Shown here: positions 1 through 6,022 of the stretch, one piece after another
Numbering within the stretch: position 1 is the first letter of the stretch
Layout: the number at the start of each line of letters is the position of its first letter
Assembly: GCF_034424545.1 (NCBI RefSeq)
Contig: NZ_CP139971.1
Coordinates: 806,001 to 870,000 of the forward strand
Origin: Trinickia caryophylli
GTDB lineage: Bacteria > Pseudomonadota > Gammaproteobacteria > Burkholderiales > Burkholderiaceae
Reading direction: 5' to 3'
Length of the DNA: 64,000 nucleotides
Program-made: the position numbers and the translations under genes
Notes under the pieces: model-generated
What the model saw: the letters and a program-made list of their open reading frames with translations, nothing else
Database searches by the model: none
What the model was told of the DNA's origin: nothing

Positions 1-293
1 GCCTTTTGGCTCGGGCCAACTGAACCACCCGCGCTGAAACCACCGCTCGATGCGCTGTAATGCAAATGGTTTTGAATGTCGCTGTATGTCAACGTCGCGG
101 TCGTCAGGCTGTTCTGCGACGCATCAGCCGTACTCTCGATCACCGCTCCCCTAAGATCGGTGTTGCCCTTCACCGTGATATCGAAGCCCCCCGCGCCGGC
201 CTGAATACCCGCCTGCTCTTGCACCCCGGCATAGTTGCCGTCGGCATGACCATTTTGCGCGCTGAAGCTGGCGCCCGCGCCGCCTTGCTCCAT
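1..293 (-). pseudogene. CdiA/FhaB hemagglutinin-repeat fragment
   Basis: On the minus strand the frame stays open from position 293 to the window edge and reads like the late filamentous-hemagglutinin region of a CdiA protein. It contains AGVQEQAGIQAGAGGFDI, then VKGNTDLRGAVIEST, then NSLTTATLTYSDIQNHLHYS. The same kind of segment, with TLTTGSLGFTDIQNKMSYSG, occurs in the intact CdiA at about 7700-7850. There is no start: the frame is joined at its 5' end to a transposase fragment. It is therefore a broken piece of a second cdiA/fhaB copy that may continue outside the window. Confidence 0.75.
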
Positions 294-567
294 CAGTTGG
301 CGCTCTGAGCGAGTGCTGTAGAGCACTTGGATCAGCATGGCACCCACTTCTCCGGCGCGATGCTCGGCCGCCCACCTTGAATTCAGCCTCGTACATCCCG
401 GCAAACAGCAGATCCATCGTCGTCAGTGCTTCGTTCGCCATCGTCCGGATCGAGCCCAATAGATGCGACTTCGGGGCGAACTCGTCCAGCTTGCGTATCG
501 AAAACGAATTTTCGGTGAACGTGTCGGCGCCGCGCATGCTCTCCAGGAGCAAGTGAAAGGCATTCAA
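294..567 (-). pseudogene. IS5-family transposase N-terminal remnant
   Basis: The minus strand encodes MNAFHLLLESMRGADTFTEN, then EFAPKSHLLGSIRTMANEAL and LFAGMYEAEFKVGG. After a frameshift and a short loss near 375-385 it resumes with AMLIQVLYSTRSERQLMEQ. This matches the DUF772-type N-terminus of IS5-family transposases as I know them. Everything after MEQ is missing and is replaced in frame by hemagglutinin sequence. The element cannot be active. Its precise IS name is not determined. Confidence 0.65.
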
Positions 568-654
568 TTAACGCTTCAGGGACCTTCCGCGATGACATGA
601 CCGTCGGTACTTCAACAGCCTGCCAAGCCATTACTTTAAAACCATTTATTTAAA

Positions 655-951
655 TTACTCCTTCCTCTCATAAACACGTAGACACAATAAGCGATCATAA
701 AAAGGCTGCGGTGCATCGATCCGAATGCATTCCACATTGACCAACTCGTGATCAAAGTGCGACGCGAATTCGGACCCCACTTTCTCCATCGACCCTCGAT
801 CTTCGTCGGCTATATGCCCATCAAAAATCACTTGTACCGTTATATTTTCTTCCACGACAGAACAGCTCACCGCCCGGATATTCGAGCTGATGCACCCGAG
901 AAGGGATGACTGTAGCGCAAGCAACAATCTAACTCTAAATTCATTACTCAT
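655..951 (-). CDS. Probable immunity protein of the type 50 orphan toxin
   Basis: Encodes 98 residues starting MSNEFRVRLLLALQSSLLG, with an acidic middle (FDGHIADEDRGSMEKVG). Its start codon overlaps the stop of the upstream toxin remnant as TAATG, the coupling expected of a toxin-immunity pair. The frame is intact although the toxin is broken. The gene is visibly richer in A+T than its surroundings, as is usual for exchanged CDI immunity genes. I recall similar small proteins beside polymorphic toxins but cannot name the family. Protection against the upstream RNase-like toxin is inferred from position only. Confidence 0.6.
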   Translation of the reverse strand: MSNEFRVRLLLALQSSLLGCISSNIRAVSCSVVEENITVQVIFDGHIADEDRGSMEKVGSEFASHFDHELVNVECIRIDAPQPFYDRLLCLRVYERKE

Positions 952-1501
952 TATGGCCTCCCGGGGACAACATGAACTCCATCCTTGCTATAGTGAATAA
1001 TTCCGTTTGTTGTTGGCAACCTTTCGCCCGTGATCGGGTCAACATAGATCCCGATAACTGTTCCAAAGCTTACGCGCTCTCGATATCCCGGCTAACCAGG
1101 CGCAACATTGTTCGCCGGCTGCCCAGTTCCGGCATATTCATCTACAAGCTTTTGAGGATCAGGTACGACAACTCGCTTCGACCAGGAGTGAAGTTATTAT
1201 GATCCGGCTGATGCTTACCCTGCTTGCCTGCATTAATTTCTGGCGTATCACTTCCCCCTCCATTTTCCGCAAACGTCGCATTACCCGGCTCGCGGCTCAC
1301 TGTCCCCACCGAAGCATTCGCCACATGCCCCAACCCCGAATTTACCAGAACGGTGCCCCCGCTCGGCGTAAAAGGACCGCCGCCCTCGAAGAACAATATG
1401 CCACCCAACCCGTTCCTGATGCCCTGCAGGATCAAGTCCGTCCTCGACTGTGAGAGCTGGCTCGCGCTCCCGCCCTCCGCTGTCAGAAGGTCTGCATCCA
1501 T
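951..1501 (-). pseudogene. Orphan CdiA C-terminal module, type 50 toxin, broken
   Basis: The first part is a CdiA linker (LSQSRTDLILQGIRNGLGG, then SGGTVLVNSGLGHVANAS) shared with the module at 2435-3052. The second part looks like the polymorphic toxin type 50 domain (Ntox50, predicted RNase): GKQGKHQPDHNNFTPGRSEL, then VDEYAGTGQPANNV, YRERVSFGTVIGIYVDPITG and TTNGIIHYSKDGVHVVPGRP. The frame is lost about position 1170, between GRSELS and VPDPQK. A TAG interrupts it near 1100, where a glutamine codon would be expected (VAPG-stop-PGYRERV). The final codons are intact and overlap the downstream immunity start as TAATG. Toxicity is therefore probably lost while immunity is kept. Confidence 0.7.
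1338..1456 (-). repeat. Linker repeat, copy 1 (orphan module 3)
   Basis: These 119 bp align without gaps, and with most bases identical, to 2886-3004. Both encode the LSQSRTDLILQG linker and the glycine-rich stretch up to VLVNSG. The repeat sits just before the divergent toxin domains. It is a likely site of recombination between modules. Confidence 0.85.
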
Positions 1502-1504
1502 TCC

Positions 1505-1575
1505 CGAGCTTTATGTCGGAAACGCTGCGGCTCCTTTATGCCGGAAACCCCGTGGCTCCCATATGGCGGAAGATT
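1505..1575 (-). mobile_element. IS21-family terminal-repeat remnant
   Basis: Three spaced copies of a motif close to TTTATGCCGGAA are present, preceded by GGCTCC in two of them. Multiple subterminal repeats like this are typical of IS21-family ends. A related array with the same following bases (GCGCATTG) lies at about 3397-3510. Only the outer end survives here, directly upstream of the broken type 50 module. Confidence 0.55.
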
Positions 1576-1639
1576 AGACGCGCATTGGCGCTGAGCGCGT
1601 AGCCCGTATCGGCAATACGCGCTGCAAACAGCAAGGAGT

Positions 1640-2010
1640 CCGCCATGACTCAGGTCAGTCAAGCCTCAGGTCAGTCAAGCCTGCCGCGTGATGGGGCACT
1701 CGAGCGACGGGTTCTGCCGATTTAAGGAACTGCACGGTCGAGGCGGGGAGGCCTCGCTGCAGGGCACCGCCAACCGCTGCTCAAGAACTGCGTAGACCCG
1801 CGGGTCGAGGCCGCCGAGGTCAAACTCACCTGGAATTTCCCGGCTACAGCCAGATCCGGATCGCAATGAAATCCTCAAACGGCATGCCCTGTCCGTTTCG
1901 CCGCAGGGGGACGGTAGCAGATGGCTGCCACGATCTGGAGACAATGCCCAAGCACCTGAAGGCGTTGGAAGTCAAATCCCCACAAGAGGGGCTGGTGCTG
2001 ACCGAGGCAT
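1640..2010 (+). pseudogene. IS481-family transposase remnant
   Basis: Reading across frameshifts, the plus strand gives RVMGHSSDGFCRFKELHGRG, GGEASLQ, LKNCVDPRVEAAEV, then EFPGYSQIRIA and NEILKRHALSVSPQG, and finally RHDLETMPKHLKALEVKSPQ and EGLVLTEA. This is the order seen at the N-terminus of IS481-type transposases. At least three frame changes and in-frame stops make it dead. It lies between two orphan toxin modules. Confidence 0.7.
1649..1680 (+). repeat. 16-bp tandem duplication
   Basis: CTCAGGTCAGTCAAGC occurs twice in direct succession (1649-1664 and 1665-1680) at the 5' end of the IS481 remnant. It looks like slippage inside a dead gene. Confidence 0.8.
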
Positions 2011-2030
2011 AGCTCGTTCGATTTTCGAAT

Positions 2031-2435
2031 TTACTCAAACGCTAAGGCAAACACGTCGCCAGTTAATCGGCCATTCTTGTATTTATTTAACACAAGCTCG
2101 ACTAGCTTTGCCGCCACAGTCACGGAACAAGCATCGTCAACGCCATCAATATAAAACGAGAAGACGGCCAAGGAGTTTTCAATTTCCCAAGAAACGAACA
2201 TGTCATTGCTTGCCGAAAGCCAGAACTGAATATTTCTCACAGCACCCGACTTTATTTCGAACATCAACTTCTCTGTATCGATCACGAACTGCTCGCCTTC
2301 GCTCGACCAAGAGGTAATCCTCCCATTCCCCGGATTTGTAATCGACAGCCCTGCAGCAGTGAGGCAGCTCGCTACAAGCTCGAAAGTCAAATCGAGATCT
2401 TCAGGGATGGACACACGAAACATGCGAGATGCCAT
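2031..2435 (-). CDS. Immunity protein of orphan CdiA module 2
   Basis: Encodes 134 residues beginning MASRMFRVSIPEDLDLTFEL. Its start overlaps the stop of the toxin frame at 2435-3052 as TAATG, the same coupling as in the type 50 module. The product is acidic and has no signal peptide or membrane segment, as expected of a cytoplasmic immunity protein. The gene is richer in A+T than the chromosome around it. I do not recognise a named family. The function is inferred from position behind a CdiA-type toxin domain. Confidence 0.65.
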   Translation of the reverse strand: MASRMFRVSIPEDLDLTFELVASCLTAAGLSITNPGNGRITSWSSEGEQFVIDTEKLMFEIKSGAVRNIQFWLSASNDMFVSWEIENSLAVFSFYIDGVDDACSVTVAAKLVELVLNKYKNGRLTGDVFALAFE

Positions 2436-3052
2436 TATTCACTCCCAGAGAAAATCTTCACATTTCCCTCGCCAAGTATTTTGGTTGCTAGATTAATCGC
2501 GGACCGCGGCGTTCCTTCTGCGAAGTAGACTTGCGCCGACACGCCTCGCTGATTGGCAATAGCTTGATAGATTCGGAGCTCTTGCGCCAGTTTGCCAAGA
2601 TTGTTTGCCTTCGCTGGTCCACCCACAGCAATCAAGTCGCCATTTCGCGCAACCACGTCGATGTCTGTCGACCCTATACCTGGAACAGCGACCTTTTCGC
2701 CGGAGGTCGAACCGTTGACAATATTGGCTACTTGTTCTTCACGCTCCTGTCCTGCTAAGCGCGCAGCGTCACCCGAAGCCTTGGGTCCCCCTCCTTGGGC
2801 GTCGCGACTCCCGCTGCTGAGCGTCGTATTTCCTGATGCATAACCTGCCACCTCCAACGAAACGTTTGCCGGCTGCCCCACCCCCGAATTTACCAGAACG
2901 GTGCGCCCGCTCGGACTGAACGGACCGCCGCCCTCGAAGAGGGATATGCCACCCAAACCGCACCTGACGCCCTGCAGGATCAGATCCGTCCTCGACTGTG
3001 AGAGTGGGCTCGTGCAACTCTGGCCGTGCCGGGCACCTGCTGCTCGAGCCAT
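2435..3052 (-). CDS. Orphan CdiA C-terminal toxin module 2
   Basis: The first codons come from the adjoining IS21 remnant, so the stated start is not a natural one. From about residue 15 the frame has the CdiA linker (LSQSRTDLILQGVRCGLGG), then a region rich in Gly/Ser, then a toxin domain of about 110 residues (EREEQVANIVNG, GIGSTDIDVVARNGDLIAVG, GPAKANNLGKLAQELRIYQ, VSAQVYFAEGTPRSAINLA). The pattern of E, then DIDVV, then a hydrophobic strand ending in GGPAK could fit a PD-(D/E)xK nuclease fold. That is only a suggestion. The domain is uninterrupted and paired with an intact immunity gene, so it is a stored, possibly usable toxin cassette. No ribosome binding site is evident. Confidence 0.6.
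   Translation of the reverse strand: MARAAGARHGQSCTSPLSQSRTDLILQGVRCGLGGISLFEGGGPFSPSGRTVLVNSGVGQPANVSLEVAGYASGNTTLSSGSRDAQGGGPKASGDAARLAGQEREEQVANIVNGSTSGEKVAVPGIGSTDIDVVARNGDLIAVGGPAKANNLGKLAQELRIYQAIANQRGVSAQVYFAEGTPRSAINLATKILGEGNVKIFSGSE
2886..3004 (-). repeat. Linker repeat, copy 2 (orphan module 2)
   Basis: The ungapped partner of 1338-1456. It encodes the conserved pre-toxin linker upstream of a different toxin domain. Confidence 0.85.
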
Positions 3053-3510
3053 GAGGCAATCAATGCGCGGTGGACATCAAGCCCGGAGACAGTCGACCGA
3101 GCCCCGTGATGCACGGTATAGCGCCGCGGCGATCTCGGCGTCATCCGGTAACGGCGTATCGGGTTTAAGCCAGCCGCGTTGTTCGGCCAACGCCCGCAGT
3201 GCGGCGAGCTTTCGTCGGCCATGTAGCGACAGCGCGCCAGTTCACGCTCCGAACCCCGTGGCGCATACGCACGAGAACCTGTCGATATTGATGCACTCGA
3301 TTCTCCGTCGGCCCATCACAGCCTCCTTTGGGGGGATCACCCCAACAAGCTGAGTCTGCAATGAGCATCACGATCGAGATGCTCGGCTCTTGCCCCGGCT
3401 CCTATATGTCGAAAACCGGCTGGCCCCTATATGCCGGAAACGAAGTGGCTCCTTTATGCCGGAAGTCCAGTGGATCCTATATGGCGGAAGATGACAAGCG
3501 CATTGCGCCA
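3005..3510 (-). mobile_element. IS21-family remnant: terminal repeats and istA 5' part
   Basis: From about 3490 down to 3397 there are four spaced repeats resembling CCTATATGCCGGAA, the IstA-binding arrays of IS21 ends. On the minus strand a broken IstA-like N-terminus follows: MGRRRIECI at 3328, then HGRRKLAALRALAEQRGWLK and PDTPLPDDAEIAAAL, then after another frame change HRALIASWLEQQVPGTARV. Stops and frameshifts inactivate it. It ends inside the start of orphan module 2, and istB is absent. Confidence 0.65.
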
Positions 3511-3517
3511 CTTCGAT

Positions 3518-3739
3518 CTATGGCTTTGGCGCCAGATGACCCGGCACCCAGATCCATTCGGAACCGCTCCATTTCCAATAGCCCATCACCCAGATCACGC
3601 TTGACCAGGACGGCAGTACCGGCTCCATTTCCGGCTTCCCGGGTGGACGCGGAGGTGCGTCGGGCGGCACCGACTCGCACGCGGGAAGAAATGCGAATAT
3701 GACAACAGCCCCAAAAACCGACCATTTGGTTCTCTTCAT
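3518..3739 (-). CDS. Small WXXGXW-repeat lipoprotein
   Basis: Encodes 73 residues. The N-terminus MKRTKWSVFGAVVIFAFLPA followed by Cys is a lipoprotein signal with a lipobox (FLPAC). The mature part is proline-rich and ends with two copies of a Trp/Gly motif (VMGYWKWSGSEW, then IWVPGHL), as in WXXGXW/YXWQ-repeat proteins (PF12779). These are anchored in the cell envelope and have no settled function. The gene is stranded between an IS21 remnant and an IS407-like element, and no operon partner is visible. Some bases at its 3' end may derive from flanking mobile DNA. Confidence 0.6.
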   Translation of the reverse strand: MKRTKWSVFGAVVIFAFLPACESVPPDAPPRPPGKPEMEPVLPSWSSVIWVMGYWKWSGSEWIWVPGHLAPKP

Positions 3740-4000
3740 CGTTATCTCAATGTCAATGACTTCGACCGATCACGTCTTAAACCATGCAACGGCCGGCCGG
3801 TCGACCAACTGCGAGAACTGCATTCAATCCTGCTGAGTGAATCTTCGCCGTCGTTCATGATTGCTCGGCCGGCGGTCACCCCAGCGCGGGGGCAAGCGCG
3901 TGACACTGCGCGACTCGCCCGACTACAGCATACCGACTTCGCCATCACCGTTCATGCCCTGGACGCAAGCCGCCGACCTCTGGCTCCACCGCGCAGGATT
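3740..4000. other. Short unassigned stretch left of the IS407-like element
   Basis: I see no convincing gene. It could contain the lipoprotein promoter or scrambled IS sequence. Confidence 0.4.
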
Positions 4001-4068
4001 TGACCTGCCCCCATCAAACCGGGCCAGTCGGAACCTAGTAAAGTTCGTTTTCGGAGAGGAAGACGAAC

Positions 4069-4332
4069 ATGAAGAAGCGCTTTACGGAAGAACAAATCAT
4101 CGGGTTTCTGAAGGAAGCCGAGGCCGGCATGCCGGTGAAGGAGCTGTGCAGGAAGCACGGCTTCAGTGACGCGTCGTTCTACACGTGGCGCGCGAAGTTC
4201 GGCGGCATGGAGGTGCCGGAAGCGCGCCGGTTGAAGGACCTGGAAGTCGAGAACGCGCGGCTGAAGAAGCTACTGGCCGAAGCGATGCTCGACATGGAAG
4301 CGCTGAAGGTGGTCGTCAAGGGAAAGCCCTGA
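4069..4332 (+). CDS. IS407-like transposase OrfA
   Basis: Encodes 87 residues starting MKKRFTEEQIIGFLKEAEAG. The first half is the helix-turn-helix typical of IS3 OrfA proteins (CRKHGFSDASFYTWRAKFGG). The second half is a leucine-rich coiled coil (LKDLEVENARLKKLLAEAML) used for dimer formation. A GGAGAGG-like ribosome binding site lies just upstream. The stop overlaps the orfB frame, as expected for a -1 frameshift product. Confidence 0.9.
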   Translation: MKKRFTEEQIIGFLKEAEAGMPVKELCRKHGFSDASFYTWRAKFGGMEVPEARRLKDLEVENARLKKLLAEAMLDMEALKVVVKGKP

Positions 4333-5189
4333 GCCCACAAGCCAAGCGCGAGGCAGTGGCGGCGATTCGGGAGAAGGTCGACATCTCGGAGCGCCGTGCC
4401 TGCCGGCTTGTTGGGCTGTCTCGCAGCGTGTTGCATTACGAGTCGAAACCGGACCACGAGAACGAAGCGCTAACGGCGCGCCTGGTGGAACTGGCGCATG
4501 AGCGCCGGCGGTTCGGCTACCGGCGGCTGCATGCACTCGTGGAGCGCGAGGGCATTCACGCGAACCACAAGCGCGTGCCTCGCCTTTACCGTGAGGCTGG
4601 GCTGGCCGTGCGACGCCGTCGTCGGCGCCACGGCGTCATGATTGAACGTGAGCAGTTGGCTTTGCCGGGCGGTCCCAATGAGGTTTGGTCAATCGATTTC
4701 GTGATGGATGCGCTGTCGAACGGGCGGCGTCTGAAGTGCCTGACTATCGTCGATGACTTCACCAAGGAGTCTGTTGATATCGTCGTGGACCACGGCATGT
4801 CCGGCTTGTACGTCGCACGAGCGTTAGACCGGGCAGCACGTTTCCGGGGCTATCCCAAAGCGCTGCGAACGGACCAGGGACCGGAATTTACGAGCCGGGC
4901 GCTTGACCAATGGGCCTACGCCAGTGGCGTTACGTTGAAATTGATTCAACCGGGCAAGCCGACGCAGAATGCGTACATCGAATCGTTCAACGGCAAGTTC
5001 CGCGACGAATGCCTTAACGAGCATTGGTTCAAGAGCCTTGCACATGCCCGAGCGGTCATCGCGGCGTGGCGTCAGGACTACAACGAGGACCGGCCCCACA
5101 GCGCATTGAATTATCTTTCGCCAGCAGAGTTCGCGGCGAAACATCGGGCAACAGCGGATGCTCCTGCCACTTTCCAGGAGCTGGTTTAA
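4329..5189 (+). CDS. IS407-like transposase OrfB (DDE)
   Basis: This frame is -1 relative to orfA and is presumably made by ribosomal frameshifting; the stated start is conceptual. About 286 residues include the HTH_21-like start (SERRACRLVGLSRSVLHYES) and the integrase core. The catalytic triad is visible as D in NEVWSIDFVMD, D in ALRTDQGPEF and E in YIESFNGKFRDE. The reading frame is complete, so the transposase is probably active. Confidence 0.88.
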   Translation: MSPQAKREAVAAIREKVDISERRACRLVGLSRSVLHYESKPDHENEALTARLVELAHERRRFGYRRLHALVEREGIHANHKRVPRLYREAGLAVRRRRRRHGVMIEREQLALPGGPNEVWSIDFVMDALSNGRRLKCLTIVDDFTKESVDIVVDHGMSGLYVARALDRAARFRGYPKALRTDQGPEFTSRALDQWAYASGVTLKLIQPGKPTQNAYIESFNGKFRDECLNEHWFKSLAHARAVIAAWRQDYNEDRPHSALNYLSPAEFAAKHRATADAPATFQELV

Positions 5190-5236
5190 AGGGACTTTGC
5201 TAGAAGCCGGTTGGCCCTACCGAAGGGGGCAGGTCA

Positions 5237-5661
5237 GCAGCACCCAATGCCCAAGCAGTCGCGATTCCTGGTGCGGCTCCGCCGAGAACCGTGAGACCCA
5301 GGCCCGCTGCTGCAACGTTGCCGGCACCAGGAACAGACTTGCCGCCAGGCATTGCCAGTTGCTCCGGCGTCGGCGATCCGTCTTTGTTCCCGAACATGAA
5401 CGGATTGTTGTAGTACTGGTCTTTAGTGAACAGCCCGCCCGCGTTTTGCGTCAGGTACTGCGCCGCCGTCGCGTCGTAGCCAGTTCCTCCGCTCGCTGCT
5501 GCTGAATCAACTCTTATGTATCCGTTCGCAAGCAGCATGTTCTCCGCTTGGTCTTGCGTGATCTCCTTACCTATCGTTTTCTCATAAAACGCGGCGAAAT
5601 CCTTGGCATGATCCTTCGCCCACTTCCGCTCATCCGGGTGGAGTTGCCGATTGTAAAGATC
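5237..5661 (-). pseudogene. Orphan CdiA C-terminal fragment 1, starting at the LYN motif
   Basis: The minus strand reads DLYNRQLHPDERKWAKDHAK, then YEKTIGKEITQDQAENMLLA, NGYIRVDSAAASGG, YDATAAQYLTQNAGGLFTKD and FMFGNKDGSPTPEQLAMPGG, then an alanine/glycine-rich stretch until the IS407-like element cuts it off. This is the pre-toxin start of a displaced CdiA-CT. The GAT codon of DLYN overlaps the TGA stop of cdiI, so the fragment begins exactly at the motif that bounds exchangeable CTs in Burkholderia. Its toxin and immunity gene are missing beyond the IS. Confidence 0.8.
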
Positions 5662-6016
5662 AGATCAACTTGAGAATCTTCAAGTCATGCTTGAATTGCT
5701 CAGCTTCTGCTTGTGGAACGCCTTGCAGGAGGTTGTCCAGGCCTTCCGCTAAGAATTGACCGGAGATCTTACCTCTCATGCTCTGCTCCGCCTCTGGATA
5801 CCAGCCTCCCGATAGGACCAACTGAACAACACATAGCATTAAGTTCTCGACCTTGGACTCATACGTGCCCTCGAAGGCATAATCAACACTTCCAAGTACC
5901 TCCCGGTGAGACCATCCTCTCATGAGAGCATTGTCCCTGCAGGAATCAAAATAGGCATCAAGCGCCAACGCCTTGATGGTTTCATATGGAACTCGATCAA
6001 CATTATCCTCAGTCAT
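5660..6016 (-). CDS. cdiI: CdiI-type immunity protein for the deaminase toxin
   Basis: Encodes 118 residues (MTEDNVDRVPYETIKALALD...). It starts 6 bp after the cdiA stop on the same strand, which is the cdiAI arrangement. It has no signal peptide, looks mainly helical and is less GC-rich than cdiA. It should act in the cytoplasm by binding the CdiA-CT deaminase and protecting sister cells. The sequence does not match an immunity family I can name, so the assignment rests on position and size. Confidence 0.8.
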   Translation of the reverse strand: MTEDNVDRVPYETIKALALDAYFDSCRDNALMRGWSHREVLGSVDYAFEGTYESKVENLMLCVVQLVLSGGWYPEAEQSMRGKISGQFLAEGLDNLLQGVPQAEAEQFKHDLKILKLI

Positions 6017-6022
6017 AGAGCT

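Larger units (their letters stand above)
4001..5236 (+). mobile_element. IS407-like element (IS3 family)
   Basis: The element is 1236 bp, the length I recall for IS407. The left end reads TGACCTGCCCCCATC. The right end, read inward on the other strand, is TGACCTGCCCCCTTC. The imperfect inverted repeats continue for about 44 bp to a shared AAAGT. It carries complete orfA and orfB in overlapping frames. The bases flanking it (GATT on the left, GCAG on the right) do not form the 4-bp duplication expected for this group. It interrupts the orphan CdiA C-terminal fragment at 5237-5661. Confidence 0.9.

Noticed and set aside
151..567. A single 138-residue protein on the minus strand
   Set aside because: Its second half is out of frame with both the transposase and the hemagglutinin fragment. 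The region is better explained as two joined pseudogene pieces.
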